The position numbers and the translations under genes were made by a program. Below are positions 11,732-24,060 of a stretch of DNA of 64,000 nt, piece by piece; the first letter of the stretch is position 1; each line of letters begins with the position of its first letter. The notes under the pieces are model-generated. The model saw only the letters and a program-made list of their open reading frames with translations, did not search any database and was not told where the DNA came from. Source of the stretch: Aplysia californica (taxonomy: Eukaryota > Mollusca > Gastropoda > Aplysiida > Aplysiidae); contig NW_004797897.1 in NCBI RefSeq assembly GCF_000002075.1, positions 355,077 to 419,076 of the forward strand. Reading direction: 5' to 3'.

Positions 11732-12267
11732 CACCCATTTGCCACCCTAGAACTGCAAAGTTCTGTCTGCTCAGTACCATACCTTATTTTGAGAAATTAA
11801 ACTTTAAAAATTTTGAGTTTCACTACATGTCAAGCTTTTTCGAATGCAATTCTTTGAATATTTTTTAAATATCTTGATAACGACTCCAAATTGTCATGCG
11901 ATTATTTGATAGAGCAAACAGAACATTTGATTTTTGACCTCATGTTCTTAGTAACTCAAAACGGCCAAAAATGTCGAGTAGAACTTTGTAATTCTAAGGT
12001 ACATAGCACATTGTTGTTGAGAAGAAAAGTGATTGTCTTAGCCGAATGGTCCTCTCAGATAGTATATATACAGGAACAAAAAATACAAGGGGGAAGTGGA
12101 CAGTTCCCAATACAAATATTATTATGTTCTCTCAGTTTCTATTATGTTCTCTCAGTATCGCTTAAATTCATGCTGTTCTGTAACAATTTATCAATGTGTG
12201 ATGTCGTCAATGTCTACGAGGGTGTCTGGGTAAGTTTTCTGGGATTGTCTTTACTCCAGGATGTACT

Positions 12268-12272
12268 GGAGA

Positions 12273-12308
<36 letters not shown>

Positions 12309-12336
12309 CAGAGACAGAGACAGAGTCAGAGAGACT

Positions 12337-12392
<56 letters not shown>
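12268..12392 (+). repeat. compound GA / CAGAGA / CAGA microsatellite
   Basis: The order is GA repeat, then hexamer CAGAGA, then tetramer CAGA; long open frames on both strands here are low-complexity artefacts. Related GA arrays lie at 11320-11374 and 11658-11726, and a short CAGA run is near 11541. Confidence 0.9.
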
Positions 12393-13044
12393 TGGAGTGA
12401 GAAAGAGAGAAAGAGGATTAGATTTACTATAGGAGCTGTGCGCTGCATATGTTCTTTGTATTATAAAAAATTGTACTGTGCATTGTGCACTTCTTTGTAG
12501 AAATGTGTTATCTATATATAAAGACAATTTATTATTATTATTAAATGGCCATTTTTACTGGTCATTGTCTTGCACAGGTGGACGTTGTAGAAGGTTCGAC
12601 TGTTATGGTCATGTTAGCTTTGTCTGTTGAATGATGTGAAATTAAATTCTAAATTTTTAATGTAAGTTACTTTTCTTCTTTTCTTTCTTTTTTAAAGTGT
12701 ATTGGGTTGAAACAAGATTTTCTATAAATCTTTCATGCTACAGTATAAACAATTGCTTTTTAGTTGCTTTGATAGTTTACTAATTCCGCATATTATCATA
12801 TTTTTTTTAAAGAAAAAAAGAAAAAAAAACCTAATTGAAAGCTGAATTTTTCATTTGTCAGGCAATATATTAACTGTTATTCACTTTATTGATTTATGTA
12901 AATCATTCGAGGGATGAAAAGGGCTTTGTAGCTTTGTGAATCTATAAGTTGTATTGATAGCTAGTGTGATGTTAAGATATAGTTTATGTGTAAGAAATGT
13001 ACTGTAGAGCGAGAAATAGTGGTATGAGAATGTTTTATCGCTCT

Positions 13045-13290
13045 TCCTGCAGGGTGCACTGTTAGCTACGTTGGTCTACTGCTGGACCATAGAGGATGGC
13101 TGCGGTTTGAATTCCCAGAGGGGTGTTCTGAACTTGGGTTGTTTTGGGTAGTTTGTAAGGCTTTCTACCCTTTTGACTCAGCCCTGTTGGAGATGGACGT
13201 TTAATTCGAAGGTCTTGTCTTTTACATTTTTTAATAACTTCAATGTGAAACGGCATTAAACCTATTCTATTACCAAGGTCTTGAATGGCC
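13045..13290 (+). mobile_element. SINE family C (tRNA-headed) copy
   Basis: The tRNA-like head has TTGGTCTACTGCTGGACC (A-box region) and GCGGTTTGAATTCC (B box), followed by GTTCTGAACTTGGGTTG, a body, and an end resembling GGACGTTTAAT. Further copies are at 20690-20925 (+) and 20465-20640 (-). Confidence 0.65.
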
Positions 13291-13379
13291 ATGACCTATA
13301 TACACAGGTACTAATACACACATGGTACACATAGTTTTAAAAAATTTTAAGTCTGCGTTTTAACACCCATTTCAACTCA

Positions 13380-13626
13380 TTAACCCTATCCGTACGTCAT
13401 GTTTTACTATCATATCCATACGATGTGGAGAACTCTGTGCCCCCTCTTTCCAACGAGGAAATTTACTCGTTAATCCGATCCGTATGCTTTGCATAGCAGT
13501 CTGACAAAACAATTTTTTGAGAAATACTGAAAGTTTCAAAGAGATCTTCACACTGGAAGTATTCTAAAATGTGAAGAAGACAACCCTTGGGGTACAAAAT
13601 GACCCCAGGCGTACAGATAGGGTTAA
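13380..13626. mobile_element. TTAA-bounded MITE, family T1 (247 bp), copy 1
   Basis: It starts TTAACCCTATCCGTACG and ends in the inverted ACAGATAGGGTTAA. TTAA at both borders and a CCC start are typical of piggyBac-type target choice. Sister copies of nearly equal length are at 44050-44297 and 60724-60970, all with the same GTACG-rich ends and inner TTTACTATC phrases. Confidence 0.8.
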
Positions 13627-14897
13627 AACGTAGTAAAAATTAGCTTTTCAAGTACTCCAAATTAATATACACTTTGTGATGGAATATAATGGGAAGCCCA
13701 CTGGGCTTTTTCTGACTCAAGATGTTTTAAGAAACTTTTTCTCAAGGCACCAACATGCATAATAAATAATTGTTTGTAAATTGTAGTTTTGCCCTTCATT
13801 TCATCGTTGTCGTTTGTCAAAATTAGACTGAGGTTTTCTGAAGAAGCAAAAAAAAAAAAGGTGTTTTCTCTGGTTCAGTATATTATTTTCTTTATTTATT
13901 CAAAATTTGTTAAATTAATTAAAATCCATTTTCTAGTTTTTAAAAGGAGGACATGAAACAAGGACCAGCCGTTGAAACCTCATCTAACTCTACAACAAAC
14001 TTGATTTGTACTTTCTCAAAATTTAGATATCATGTTATTTTTTATTATGTTGAATAATGGTTACAGTTTATAAAAAATGAACTGCTAGGTAAAAATGTAT
14101 CAGTAATCATAATAATATAAAAACTTGTTAGCATCACTTTTCTTCTGTGTTGAATACATCTACTCGGGTGAAAGGTTAATTCAAGCATTATTTTCGTTTT
14201 TTATTGTTTGGCAGTTATCCTGAATGCATATAATGGAACAAGAAAATACTAGACATATTTACGTAGGCCTACACGTGCATGAAAATGAAGATCACCGCTG
14301 AGCATATTTTGGCTGCCCATATGTTTACATTGTACTTGTATTTCAAAACTTAGAGCATTATTTGCAAAACATTTTATTTTACATGAAGTGAACTTATAGT
14401 TTTAGACCTCAATATTTAACAGAATTATGAGAAGGCTACTTGTAGTTTGCAGAGGCGTTGTGTTTACTAAACAACAAGAATCAACCTTATGATTTATTCT
14501 GGTTACGCAAAAGTGTACAGAGTGGTTTCAAGTTACGTCTAGTCTCATTTCATCATTAGCATCTTGCATTTTAATGGAATAAGACTAAATAGTAATACAT
14601 CATGTAGGCTATTGAGGAGATAGAACACCCCTATGTCCTCTCTATTCCACAAGTGACAGAACATCAGCTGAAATGTTCTGTAGACTACTGTAATGTACTA
14701 CATTAAGTTACTGCATTGCAGAAATTTTGGCCTACTCTTACCGTCTTTTGATGTTGAAGAAAAAAAAAAGGGAAAAGGGAATTAAAAATCAGGTGCATTT
14801 GGGAAAAGAGCACACGTTGGCTTATTCGTTTGTCGTTCTTTAAACAGGGTTGTAACGAAAACTTGAAATTTAGATTTTTTTTAAAAAGTAAAAAGTA

Positions 14898-14969
14898 GGG
14901 CTCGTCCGGGATTTGAACCCGGGACCTCTCGCACCCAAAGCGAGAATCATACCCCTAGACCAACGAGCC
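14898..14969 (-). tRNA. tRNA-Pro (anticodon TGG)
   Basis: Read on the minus strand from 14969, the 72-nt sequence folds as a cloverleaf. The acceptor GGCTCGT pairs with ACGAGCC, and the discriminator base is C. The D arm contains TGGTCTAGGGGTATGA (A box). The anticodon stem is CTCGC/GCGAG around loop TTTGGGT, giving anticodon TGG. The T arm carries GGTTCAAATCC (B box). No intron is present. A T-rich run follows the 3' end (14890-14894 as A on the plus strand), fitting a pol III terminator. It stands alone, outside any SINE, about 350 bp before CFAP95 exon 1. Confidence 0.96.
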
Positions 14970-15242
14970 ATCTGGAAGAAGAGATACATTATTATTTATA
15001 ATGTGTAAAAGTTGTTGCTATGTTTTGCGAATGAATATATTGATCCACGACCGTGTTTGTTTTGAATACAAATAAGACGTCCAATAGTTGAAATACAATA
15101 TTTATTTAGAGATAGCAGCTGTGTTTTGCAATTTGAAAGGTTTTGTTTCATCTTTCTAATGTTAAAAACAGTATACGAGAACTATTTGGGCATTTGCGCA
15201 ATGACGAAATGTAACGCGGTTCACTTCCGCTGTCAATGTAAG

Positions 15243-15254
15243 CAAACAGTTGCC
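15243..15254 (+). promoter_or_regulatory. candidate FOX site abutting an RFX X-box half-site
   Basis: CAAACA (15243-15248) is followed immediately by GTTGCC (15249-15254), 67-78 bp before the CFAP95 ATG. FOXJ1 and RFX proteins control many ciliary genes in animals, and GTTGCC is the conserved half of the X-box. Both motifs are short, so chance occurrence is possible. Confidence 0.35.
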
Positions 15255-15320
15255 TGCCTCAGCCTCAGCTTCGAGATATTTTCAAGTAGATCTAAATTAA
15301 ATTGATGCAAAGTTTTCATC

Positions 15321-18300
15321 ATGGCTCTCCACGAATCAGATATAATGGGAAACGCCATTACAGACGACAGAAAAGGCTCTCTTACACTGAGATCAGATCA
15401 TATGAATTACTCTCGTGCAATCTTGAATTCTCATTGGTAAGTCTTGTCTTAACAACAAAAGACGGGCGATTTTGTAGTTCCGTTCGTTAAAGTCAAGAGT
15501 AAGGGGGGGGGGGGGGGGGCATCCCCCCCCCCCCCTGAATTTGATCCTAATTTGATGTTTTGCAGTTAGGTTGCATCCCTGCTCTTTCAACTTTGTGAAG
15601 CGTAATTCAAATTCAAATAGTATTTGGTCTTCAAGACTTCTGGATTTCTTCTCTGGATGTAAACAAATGGATCATGGACTTTAACAAACGGAACTACAAG
15701 ATCACATTTAAAGAAATGGGATGAGAAGGGATTGGATCTGTCACATTATTATAAATGATAAAACAGAAAAATGTGTGGAGTGGGGGTGGGGATGTGTGGG
15801 CGCTTTTTCCGTAGTTCCCTCCCAGCTATTTTGGTCGGTTTTAGCTCCAAGAGCAGGGGGGTTTCAAGGGGGAAGCCCCCCTGACCTAATAAAAATATGG
15901 TGGGGGTTTTGCATCAAACGAATAGATCTAGATCTAGATTAGATGTAGATTTAGGCTCAAATAAGGGGGGTGTGATGTCAAGGGACATGACTCTTATCTT
16001 TACTGTGGGAACAAGATAATTAGGGGAGTGGCACGCCCTTGTATGACATCAAGAGTCCGGCGCGAAATAGAGAGTCTGAAAGACTCACTGAGGTATTCAG
16101 TCGAACTCAGGACTACGACGAGGCAACACTTATCTTGGACGGGGGCCCCCTGACAGACCCGACTCATCGGACCGCCAGGAAACTTTACAGGGGGGTAGGA
16201 ACTACCGAAAAAGCACCGATGTGTGTATGGCTCTTTTCGTCTATGCAGACGGTCAATTTAGCTTAAGATGGTCTAAAAAAACCCAGTCAAGCAAGATTGA
16301 AGAGCGACCCATCAGTTCTCCAGTGGAGGAAGACATCCCCCTGGTGACTCTTTGAATGCGTATTGCCGTAAGACAGCAAAATAAGTGCTAAAAAGGGTTG
16401 GTGCTAAGACACAACCTTGCTTTACTCCGCTATTGATGTTGAAGCTGTTTGATGTTGAACCGTCAATTTAAACTGAAAGGTGGCCTTCATATCTTCATGG
16501 AATGAGATGATGAACTGTAGCAGTATTGGGGGACCGCCAATTTTTCTAAACACCATGTACAGTCCTGGTCTACTGACTGTATCAAAAGCTTTTGTCAGAT
16601 CGACGAACGCAGTATGTAATGGCAGTTGTTGCTCCCTGCATTTTTCTTGTAGCTGACGAAGAGAAAAGATCATGTCCATTGTTGTGCGGTTTGATCTGAA
16701 ACTGCATTGGCTCTCTGGTAGGACTCTTTCTGCTAGTTTGGGAAGTTGCTTAAATCAGGATGATCCAAGCGAAAGCTTTTCCAGTGATGCTTAGCAGTGA
16801 GATACCTCTGTAGTTGTTGCAATCTCCTTTGTCCCCTTTGTTTTTGTAGAGTGTGGTGATTTTGGCATCTCCCATGTCATGTGGAATTTCTGCTTTCAGC
16901 CAGCAAGTCGTTAGTAGCTTGTAGAGGTATAGGAGGAGGGTCTCTTTGTTCTCTTGCAGCACTTCAGCAGGTATGTTGTCATTTCCTGCTACTTTTCCGC
17001 AAGCGAATTCATCGATTGCAGAAGAGAGTTTTTCTTCTATTGGTGTTGTATCAAGTTCTGACATTTCGGAGAGCTGAGGAATGGCCTCATGTAGCTGTCT
17101 ATCAACATGTTGCTCCTCTGAGTATAAGTCTGATTAATGTTCCACCCATCTTTCCATTTGTTTCTTTTTGTCTGTCAGCTGTTCACCTGTTGCAGACTTT
17201 AGAGGTGCCACTTTGTTTGCCGTTGGTCCAATAGCAACTCTGATGTTTTCATACATTTTCTTGATGTTACCTGTATCGCTAGCCTTTTAGATTTCTGAGC
17301 ATAATTTGTCCCAGTATTGATGGGCGCACTTTCTGGTTTCTCTTTGAAGGTTGGATTTAGCAGCACGTAGTTGTTGCTTTGTACTTTCTGTTGGATTTTT
17401 GTTGTGTTCTATCAAGATCTTATGCTTTTTCTCGAGTAGTGGTGCGAGTGTTGATGCACTGGCTTCAACCCAGTCCTCTTTCTATTCCAAAGGTGACTGA
17501 CACAGAATTATAAATTGTTGATCTCATGCTATTCCACATGTTGTCTGGGGATGAGCTATCTAGATGTTGGAGCTCTTCTTTAACATGTTCATGAAATTTT
17601 GCCTTTAACACTGGGTCTTTGGTATTTCTTATGTTGATCTTAGGTTTCTTTTGTTTTTCAGCTCTTGGTGTTTTCTTTGTGACTATCTTTGCCTTAGCTA
17701 TAACTAAAAGGTGGTCTGTGTTGCAGTCTGCACTGTAGAAGGATCTTGTTTGCTTTACCATGTTGGGATCTTTCTTTCTGACGATGATGAAGTCGATTTG
17801 GTGCCAATGGTCTGACCTTGGATGGCTCTAAGAAACCTTGTGCCTGTCCTTGCCGCTGTAGAAGGTGTTAGTAATGCAAAGGTTGTTATTTGTGTAGAAT
17901 TTTAAGAGTCTCTGACCATTCTCGTTCATTTTTCCCAGCTTTAAAGGTCCAAGGCAGGTGGGCCATACTTTGTTTTGTGAACCTACTCTTGCATTGAAGT
18001 CGCCCATGAGAAACAGGTGGTCTGCTTTTGGGACGTTGTTGATTGCATCCTGAAGTTCCTCGTAAAACATTTATTTTTTCTCATTTTCTGTTGTTAGAGT
18101 TGGGGCATAAGCGCTGATTAAGTGAACCCTTCCAGTTTTGGTTTCCATTTCCATGACAGTGGTTTGTTCGGATATACCTTGGGGGGTGCTGATCCTGTTC
18201 AACAATCTGTTGTGTACTGCAAAGCCCACACCATGGATTCTCCTCTTGTCTTCCACAAGACCCTTCCAGAAGAATGATGGTACCAGAGTTCGCAAGTCTT

Positions 18301-21300
18301 GTCTCTTGCAGGGCAGCGATGTCTACATTGAGTCGCGTGGGCTCCCTGTCTATGATTGCTGTCTTTCTGATGTCCTCTGTTTTCTCCAGGTTGGTAGTGT
18401 CCAATCCGGTTGTCATTGTTCTAATATTCCAGGTCTCCAGTTTCCATGGGGTTAGTTTTACTCTTTTTTTTGCCTGGTGCCGGATTTAACGTCTGCCTTT
18501 TGGTTTTTGTCCTAGCTCCATACACCCATAGAAGCTAACAGATGTGGCGGATCAGCACCTTACTGACTGGAGGCTGCTCAGTTTGAGACGGGCGGTAGCT
18601 GATCAGTGTGACTGAATAGTCACTCCCATCATCAGAGGTGACCCGTGGCGACATCCTGTTTCGCCAAATAAGGATTTCTTACAACCTGTACACTGCCACC
18701 TCCCGTGTTTTTTCCCTTGCTCATCACAATGAGGATGAAGTGTCCTCTCCTTACTCATATAAATGCTGTTGTAGCTGTGGTTGAGCTGTGGGTCTGATCC
18801 GCTGTATTTGCTTTTTTGCAGCCAGAAATATTGAAATCTTGACTAAGCTAAATGCCTGGGCCTGACTGTAAGGAGAACGTGCCTTGCCAAATTTTCACGA
18901 ACCCCTTCTTGACTTTGCTGATTTAGTCCAAAGGTGCGACGAGGTCAATACATTTGGAACCAGTAGAGTTGCAGGGGCTGCATGAAAATAGTTCGGATCA
19001 TTCTTCCCTGTCGATTGCCTTTGGGGCCCTCCCTCCGGATTTGTTTAGGGTTTACTCCTTTAGCCTTTCATACTCCCTTATGCACCTACAAGGCAGTAGG
19101 AACAGGGTGGGGATGTAAAGCATCTTAAATTGTAACTTTTTCTGTGACAAAAACAGAAATTCGCTAACAATGGGGGGATGAAATTCGTCTAATTCCTTTA
19201 ATTCTTAAATGATTGATATCCGAATTTCAGTTTTCTGTATTGTCAAATCCTTTTAGGGCCCCACATTATATTGGGATCTTTCTTAATAATAAAAAAAAAT
19301 GAATTGCAAGCCCTTCGTCACAACATAGATCTCGATTTATATGCAGCTAGGGTACTGTTGGGTCATGGTTTAAAGATGAGGTTGCCGAACTTCTGGTATA
19401 GTGTAAGGTAACCAGCATAAAGCTAGATCTAACTGTACAAGGAAGACATACCTGGTATAAATTAGCTTTTGGAAGAGATTTCCTTCTATTTTCTCTGTTG
19501 ATCAAGGGGCAATTTAGGAATCAAGATCTGCTTTGGGTGGTGTTAATGTATGTAGGCCTATGTATTATAAAGTGTTTGTGTGTGGTGGTGGGGGGGTAAA
19601 CTTATAGGCTACAGAGAGACGTATTGCAGATCAGAGTCTTGTCCTGAAGGTAAATCACTGTTAGTTTGTTCTGCGTCATAATGTGCTGTAACACCCAAAA
19701 TAAGCCTTTGCGGAATGATAGGCTGTTTAAGCTCCAATTTAGGAGCTTCACACGTTTGCTTGGGGCGGATCTTGGTGCTTTGAATCAGGTAGGGAATAGA
19801 GACGGACTTGTGAATATTACTCTGGTATGCGGATAGTGGTACTGTACAAATGATGAGATTCAACATTGTCTCCGTATGGTGGATCTCCAATTAGTTTCAG
19901 TGATTATGAAGATGTCACTTCATACTGGCTAGTGGTATTCACTTTAATTTGTTAAGATTTTATTTTAGTTAAAGTTTTACGGTCATATTGTTAAGATTTT
20001 AAAGTCATGGTTCATCAACAATTGACAGCACCATTAAAATTAAAACAGTTCTTGAACCATTTTATTACTTTGCTCTAGGTATTGTTGACGAATTGAAATG
20101 TGACTTAAGTCTGTGTTGATTTTTCTGTCTTTGTTCAACATTGAAGGCATCAAGCACGTCAAGCTGAACCAAAGGATTATGATATCAACAAGGATCCCAT
20201 CCGGACAATGACCTACTCCACATACAATAGAATCGGCAATGTCACTGATGGGGTAAAGCAGATTTTATCTTTATCATCCTGGATTATTCTTTCTCCTGAC
20301 TTTTATTTCCCTGTAATTAGGAGCTTAAGCCCTCTGCCATGCCCCTCTTAAGATATCTGTACTGTGTATATTTTTTCTAGTGGTATCCAAATTTGAGTTT
20401 ATCATGGATTGGGGGGGGGGGAATATTGGTTTAAGGCCCTTTTCAACACTGTTAAATTATTTAAGATGTGGGATCTTCGAATTTAATGTCCATCTTCGAT
20501 AGAACAAAGCCAAATGGGGGGGAGAGCCTCAAAAGCCCCCCAAAGCAAGTCAAGTTCAGAACAACCAGTTGGGAATTCGAAGCAGGGCCATCTGCTTGTT
20601 AGTCTGGCATGATACCACCTAAACTAACGGCATGCCTGTCATGAGCGCGTAGACCTGTTTACATCATAGTTTGTTGGATAGAGTTGACACTGTTCTACTG
20701 TGTGTGCATCATTAGCTCAACTGGTATCATGCTGGACCACTCATTTGAATATCCACCATGGTGTTCTGAATTTGAGTAGTTTTGGAGAGTGGCTTTCTTA
20801 GACTTTCTACTGATATTGCTTGGTCATATTATTGGAAATGTGTGTTGAATTTGGAGATCCCGCCACTCAACTAACCTTACAGTGTTGAAAGGGACGTTAA
20901 ACCTTTTCAATGACCAATATTCTATGACAAAGGACAACTGGGATTATGCTGTAAGGATTTACCCTTTAATCGCATGTGATGTGTTTGCTAATTTAGGCCA
21001 AGTGTGCCAGAAAACTTGTAGGTTATAGTGAATGTAATGAAAATGTTCTGCATTCTTATTTTGTTTTTCCTTAGCTGCTGCATATTTGTGCCTTTGTTTG
21101 CAGCCATCTTTATCCCCTTCCTTCTCTCTTGAGACCGGTCCTGACTTCTCTCTTCCCTTGCCTTGATGTTCTGCCACCTATTCAATGACTCAAAAGCAGA
21201 TCTTTCTTTATGTCATGTATCTCTGACAGAGATCTTTATATTCTAGTTAAAGTAATTTTTTATCTCTATCCATTCTCTCTAGCTCTGCATATAATTTTTT

Positions 21301-23999
21301 GGTCCTGGTATCCTTAATTTTCTTTGATATGCTGAAGGTTTAAAAGCCATCTCAGTCTGATTTGTATAGGCAATGAAAATACTGAACCCCTGTGTTGATA
21401 TTCTAGCCTTGCCTTGTTGTACCAAGAATCTTTCTATGGTATAAGATATCAGATATGCGAAAGCTGTTTAGCAGTCTCTCTCTCTACAAATGTGCTGTTT
21501 CCAGGTCTCACTTGCATTCAGTAATGTGCTGAGAGAGGATGCATGTAGAGAGAAAAAAATATAGATGATTGAGGATGTCATATTATGCATGTCTAGTTTT
21601 GTTAACGCCAAGTAGACAAAGGCCTTGTGATTTATTCTTGACATGGCTTAGATTTACATAATAGGCCTACACTTCAGTTATTACATTACATTTAAGAAAG
21701 TGCCAAAGAGTCATTTAATATATGATATTTGAATAGAGATACTGATGTTTAAAAAAAAAATTCTTACCAATAATATATCTTGGTACAGGAAAATATTTTT
21801 GTTGCTGTGGAAATGCCTTTGTGTGAAATGTTGTGCAGTTTCACTCAACAATGACTGTTAGTCTGTCTTATGGTGAAATGAGTAGCCTAAAATATACTGT
21901 AATGAGAATTGAGTTGGACGTGAGTTGTCACAATATGCACCAGGATATTGGGTACACATCAAATTCTATAACATTGGTGGTGGTCAAATTTTAGCATTTC
22001 ATCAACTTCAAAACGGTTTAGGCAAACTTTTTATATATTTTTTCCCCTGTGTTCAAAATCCAATTGCTTACTATGCTTGAAATTCTTTTGGCACATCAGA
22101 ATGATTTTTGTACCTCTTTCCCCAGTCTCTCCCTGATACTACATATCAAGAGCAAGCAAACCAAGTGTTTTTGAAACCTATGTATGAAGACAGAGACAGC
22201 CACAGAGGAATGGTCCAGATGGAGACCCTGGCCACAGCAAATGCTGGGATAGACAGGTATACTCGTAGTATGGAAGGACAATACGTCATACATGATAATT
22301 TTGACTTTTGTACAACCTTTCTGGTGATATTTGATATCATGTTCCAAACTCAAGCGTATTTAAGATTAGCAACAAGTTAAAAGTTAATCCAGTTTGATAA
22401 AGGTTTCAATTTGTTTGTTTATAAGGCCCAGTACCCAAAATATGGAATGAAATAGCACTGTTCTATTTTTAAATTTAAAAAAAATTTATTGAATCTTCAG
22501 AAGCTTATCCAAGCTTTAATTTTGTCTTTCAATTACAGCACATGTTTTTCAAATTTAAAATGCCAATTCTTATAATAATTTTTTAAATCAGCAGACCAAC
22601 TGCCTTGATTGAAGGTAGAATCCTAAAGAAAAAGTAAAATTAATATTTGGAACATCTTTATTTGTGAGGTAAAAGAATAATATTGACTTCAGCAACAGTG
22701 GCAAATAGAATAAAGGATCAGCTAGTGTGTTCAATTATATTTTCTGCTCTCAATATTGATCAATTTTTAAATCAGAAACACAGGTGATCCAAAGGATGCA
22801 TATGGATCAGTACTCCCTTTCCACAACAAAGATCACAAGAAGTTTCACCTAGATACGACATACAATGCGGATTATATTCCTCCATTCCCCTACACATCTA
22901 AAGAGGAAGAGGAAGCTCAGAGGAAGGTAAATCTATGCTGTGTGTAATTGATCTCATAAATAAAACTATTGATGAGGATAGAATGGTTAACTTAGCTCAG
23001 ACATAATATAGCTCAGACATAATAATATTTTTGAGTCAGATTGATGATGCATGGGTTTTTGTTGAAAAATGTTCAAGGTTGTGGGTAAATTACTGAAAAT
23101 GTCAAATGCAATTATAACTACCCAAGCAAGGATAGAAATGACTTTATAGGTGGAATGATTTGAGCAGTCACCTGCAAAGGTAATCTACTCGGTCATTTAG
23201 CTGCAGGGAAATACAATCTTGACTAAATTTATCTACCGTATTTAACTCTCTTTACGTGACAGTATTCATGTACAATTTTAAATTTTTTGATTTTTGAATG
23301 GTCTCTTTCAGTATTCTCATCAATAGAATTTTGGTGGATTTTCAAACCTTTGGTTGCTTTTAATGTACCTATAACATACTTGAATCACACACTTACTGTA
23401 GTTTACTTTTATCACTCTTCACCTCAGCGTGAATGAAGTCAGGAACTTGGCTAAGCAATTATGTATTTCTATCATCCTGTCCATCTTTTGTAGCTACACC
23501 TATCTATGTGAGCAATTGGCTTCACTCATGTTTGTGAGGAAGGTTTCTCTCTGCAACACATAACTTCAATCTGCCTTTATGGACTGGCAGATAAGTTGAA
23601 ATATTAATTGTGCAGTGGAATTAAGGTGTTTTATTGGGTTTCAAACTTATTATAAAAATCAGACATTTTCTTCAACTTTACAGTCAATAATTATGCCTGG
23701 AAGATTTAGCTAGTAATTCGTATCACGCACCACATCCTGCTGAAAATCAAAATGGGGCATACATGTCTAATATATTTGGTTCGTATGTTATGAACTCACA
23801 GGCATCTCTTCCACCCGGCTTTGATCCTGACGACAAGTCTACCGCGTACAGGAAGATGAAATCCCAGTTCACAGACACCACCGATTACCGCAGGAATGGA
23901 TGGAACACGTGGCAGGACGAAAGTGGCATTTATGCCAACTCGGAGTACAAGAGTCAGGTGTTCCCTAAAACCACCACCATACCGGAGAGAATGGTGTAA
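15321..23999 (+). CDS. CFAP95: cilia- and flagella-associated protein 95 (C9orf135 homologue), five exons
   Basis: Exons are 15321-15436, 20147-20252, 22126-22256, 22776-22926 and 23802-23999. All introns are GT-AG and phases agree, giving 233 aa (human protein about 229). From recall of the human protein, matches run in order: exon 1 DRKGSLTLRSDHMNYS; the exon 1/2 junction SHW-HQARQAEPKDYD against a human SW-HRDRE segment; exon 4 DTTYNADYIPPFPY; exon 5 KSQFTDTTDYRRNG and NTWQDESGIYANSEYK, the strongest block. There is no signal peptide or membrane segment. The family sits in ciliary doublet microtubules as a microtubule inner protein. Exon 1 is read in a different frame from a longer competing open frame starting at 15302. 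AATAAA signals follow at 24008 and 24055. Confidence 0.93.
15503..15535. repeat. G17-CAT-C13 hairpin
   Basis: Seventeen G, the triplet CAT and thirteen C form a near-perfect foldback, 66 bp downstream of the CFAP95 exon 1 donor. Confidence 0.8.
16270..18490 (-). mobile_element. broken LINE: AP endonuclease and reverse transcriptase fragments
   Basis: Minus-strand pieces in order are: an endonuclease N-part (IAALQETRLANSGT near 18300, LISAYAPTLTTENEKK near 18090); endonuclease core HLFLMGDFNARVG (about 18000) and DCNTDHLLVIAKAKI (about 17700); a linker with a Lys-rich segment; RT N-part (KVAGNDNIPAEVLQ near 16990, YKNKGDKGDCNNYRGISLL near 16810); and RT core (FVDLTKAFDTVSRPGLY near 16590, then GVKQGCVLAPTLF near 16400). 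Several frame breaks and the loss of the RT C-terminus make it dead. The order and motifs fit an APE-type non-LTR retrotransposon of the RTE/Jockey/CR1 group; I cannot fix the clade. It lies in CFAP95 intron 1, antisense to that gene. The 18490-18720 stretch may be its 5' leader. Confidence 0.85.
20465..20640 (-). mobile_element. SINE family C copy
   Basis: On the minus strand it shows GGTGGTATCATGCC (A-box region), GCTTCGAATTCCCAAC (B box), GTTGTTCTGAAC, then an end near 20490 with GATGGACATTAAATTCGAA. It lies in CFAP95 intron 2, head to head with the next copy. Confidence 0.6.
20690..20925 (+). mobile_element. SINE family C copy
   Basis: TTAGCTCAACTGGTATCATG (A-box region) and a diverged B box lead the element; the body contains GTTCTGAATTTGAGTAG and it ends GGGACGTTAAACC. 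It faces away from the inverted copy about 50 bp upstream. Confidence 0.65.
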
Positions 24000-24007
24000 C
24001 CCCATCT

Positions 24008-24060
24008 AATAAACTTTATGTCACTCTCCATATCTACATTTTAGTCACCCCGGAAATAAA
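24008..24060 (+). terminator. two AATAAA poly(A) signals for CFAP95
   Basis: AATAAA at 24008-24013 (9 bp after the stop codon) and again at 24055-24060. The second is at the more usual distance. Cleavage site not determined. Confidence 0.55.

Larger units (their letters stand above)
11174..14897. other. repeat-rich intergenic region
   Basis: I see no gene. Contents are GA-type microsatellites (11320-11374, about 11658-11726), a GA/CAGA compound repeat (12268-12392), a tRNA-headed SINE (13045-13290) and a TTAA-bounded MITE (13380-13626). Possible poly(A) signals for the upstream gene (ATTAAA variants, and AATAAA near 13761) cannot be chosen between. Confidence 0.6.

Noticed and set aside
11891-12400. 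169-aa frame ending in Asp/Thr/Gln/Arg repeats
   Set aside because: The second half is the CAGA microsatellite translated; the first half has no recognisable features.
15302-15490. 62-aa frame starting 19 bp before the CFAP95 ATG
   Set aside because: It reads the exon in another frame, runs through the GTAAGT donor and resembles nothing; the 15321 frame matches CFAP95.
16039-16266. 75-aa frame next to the LINE
   Set aside because: No motif recognised and no splice or promoter context; likely chance.
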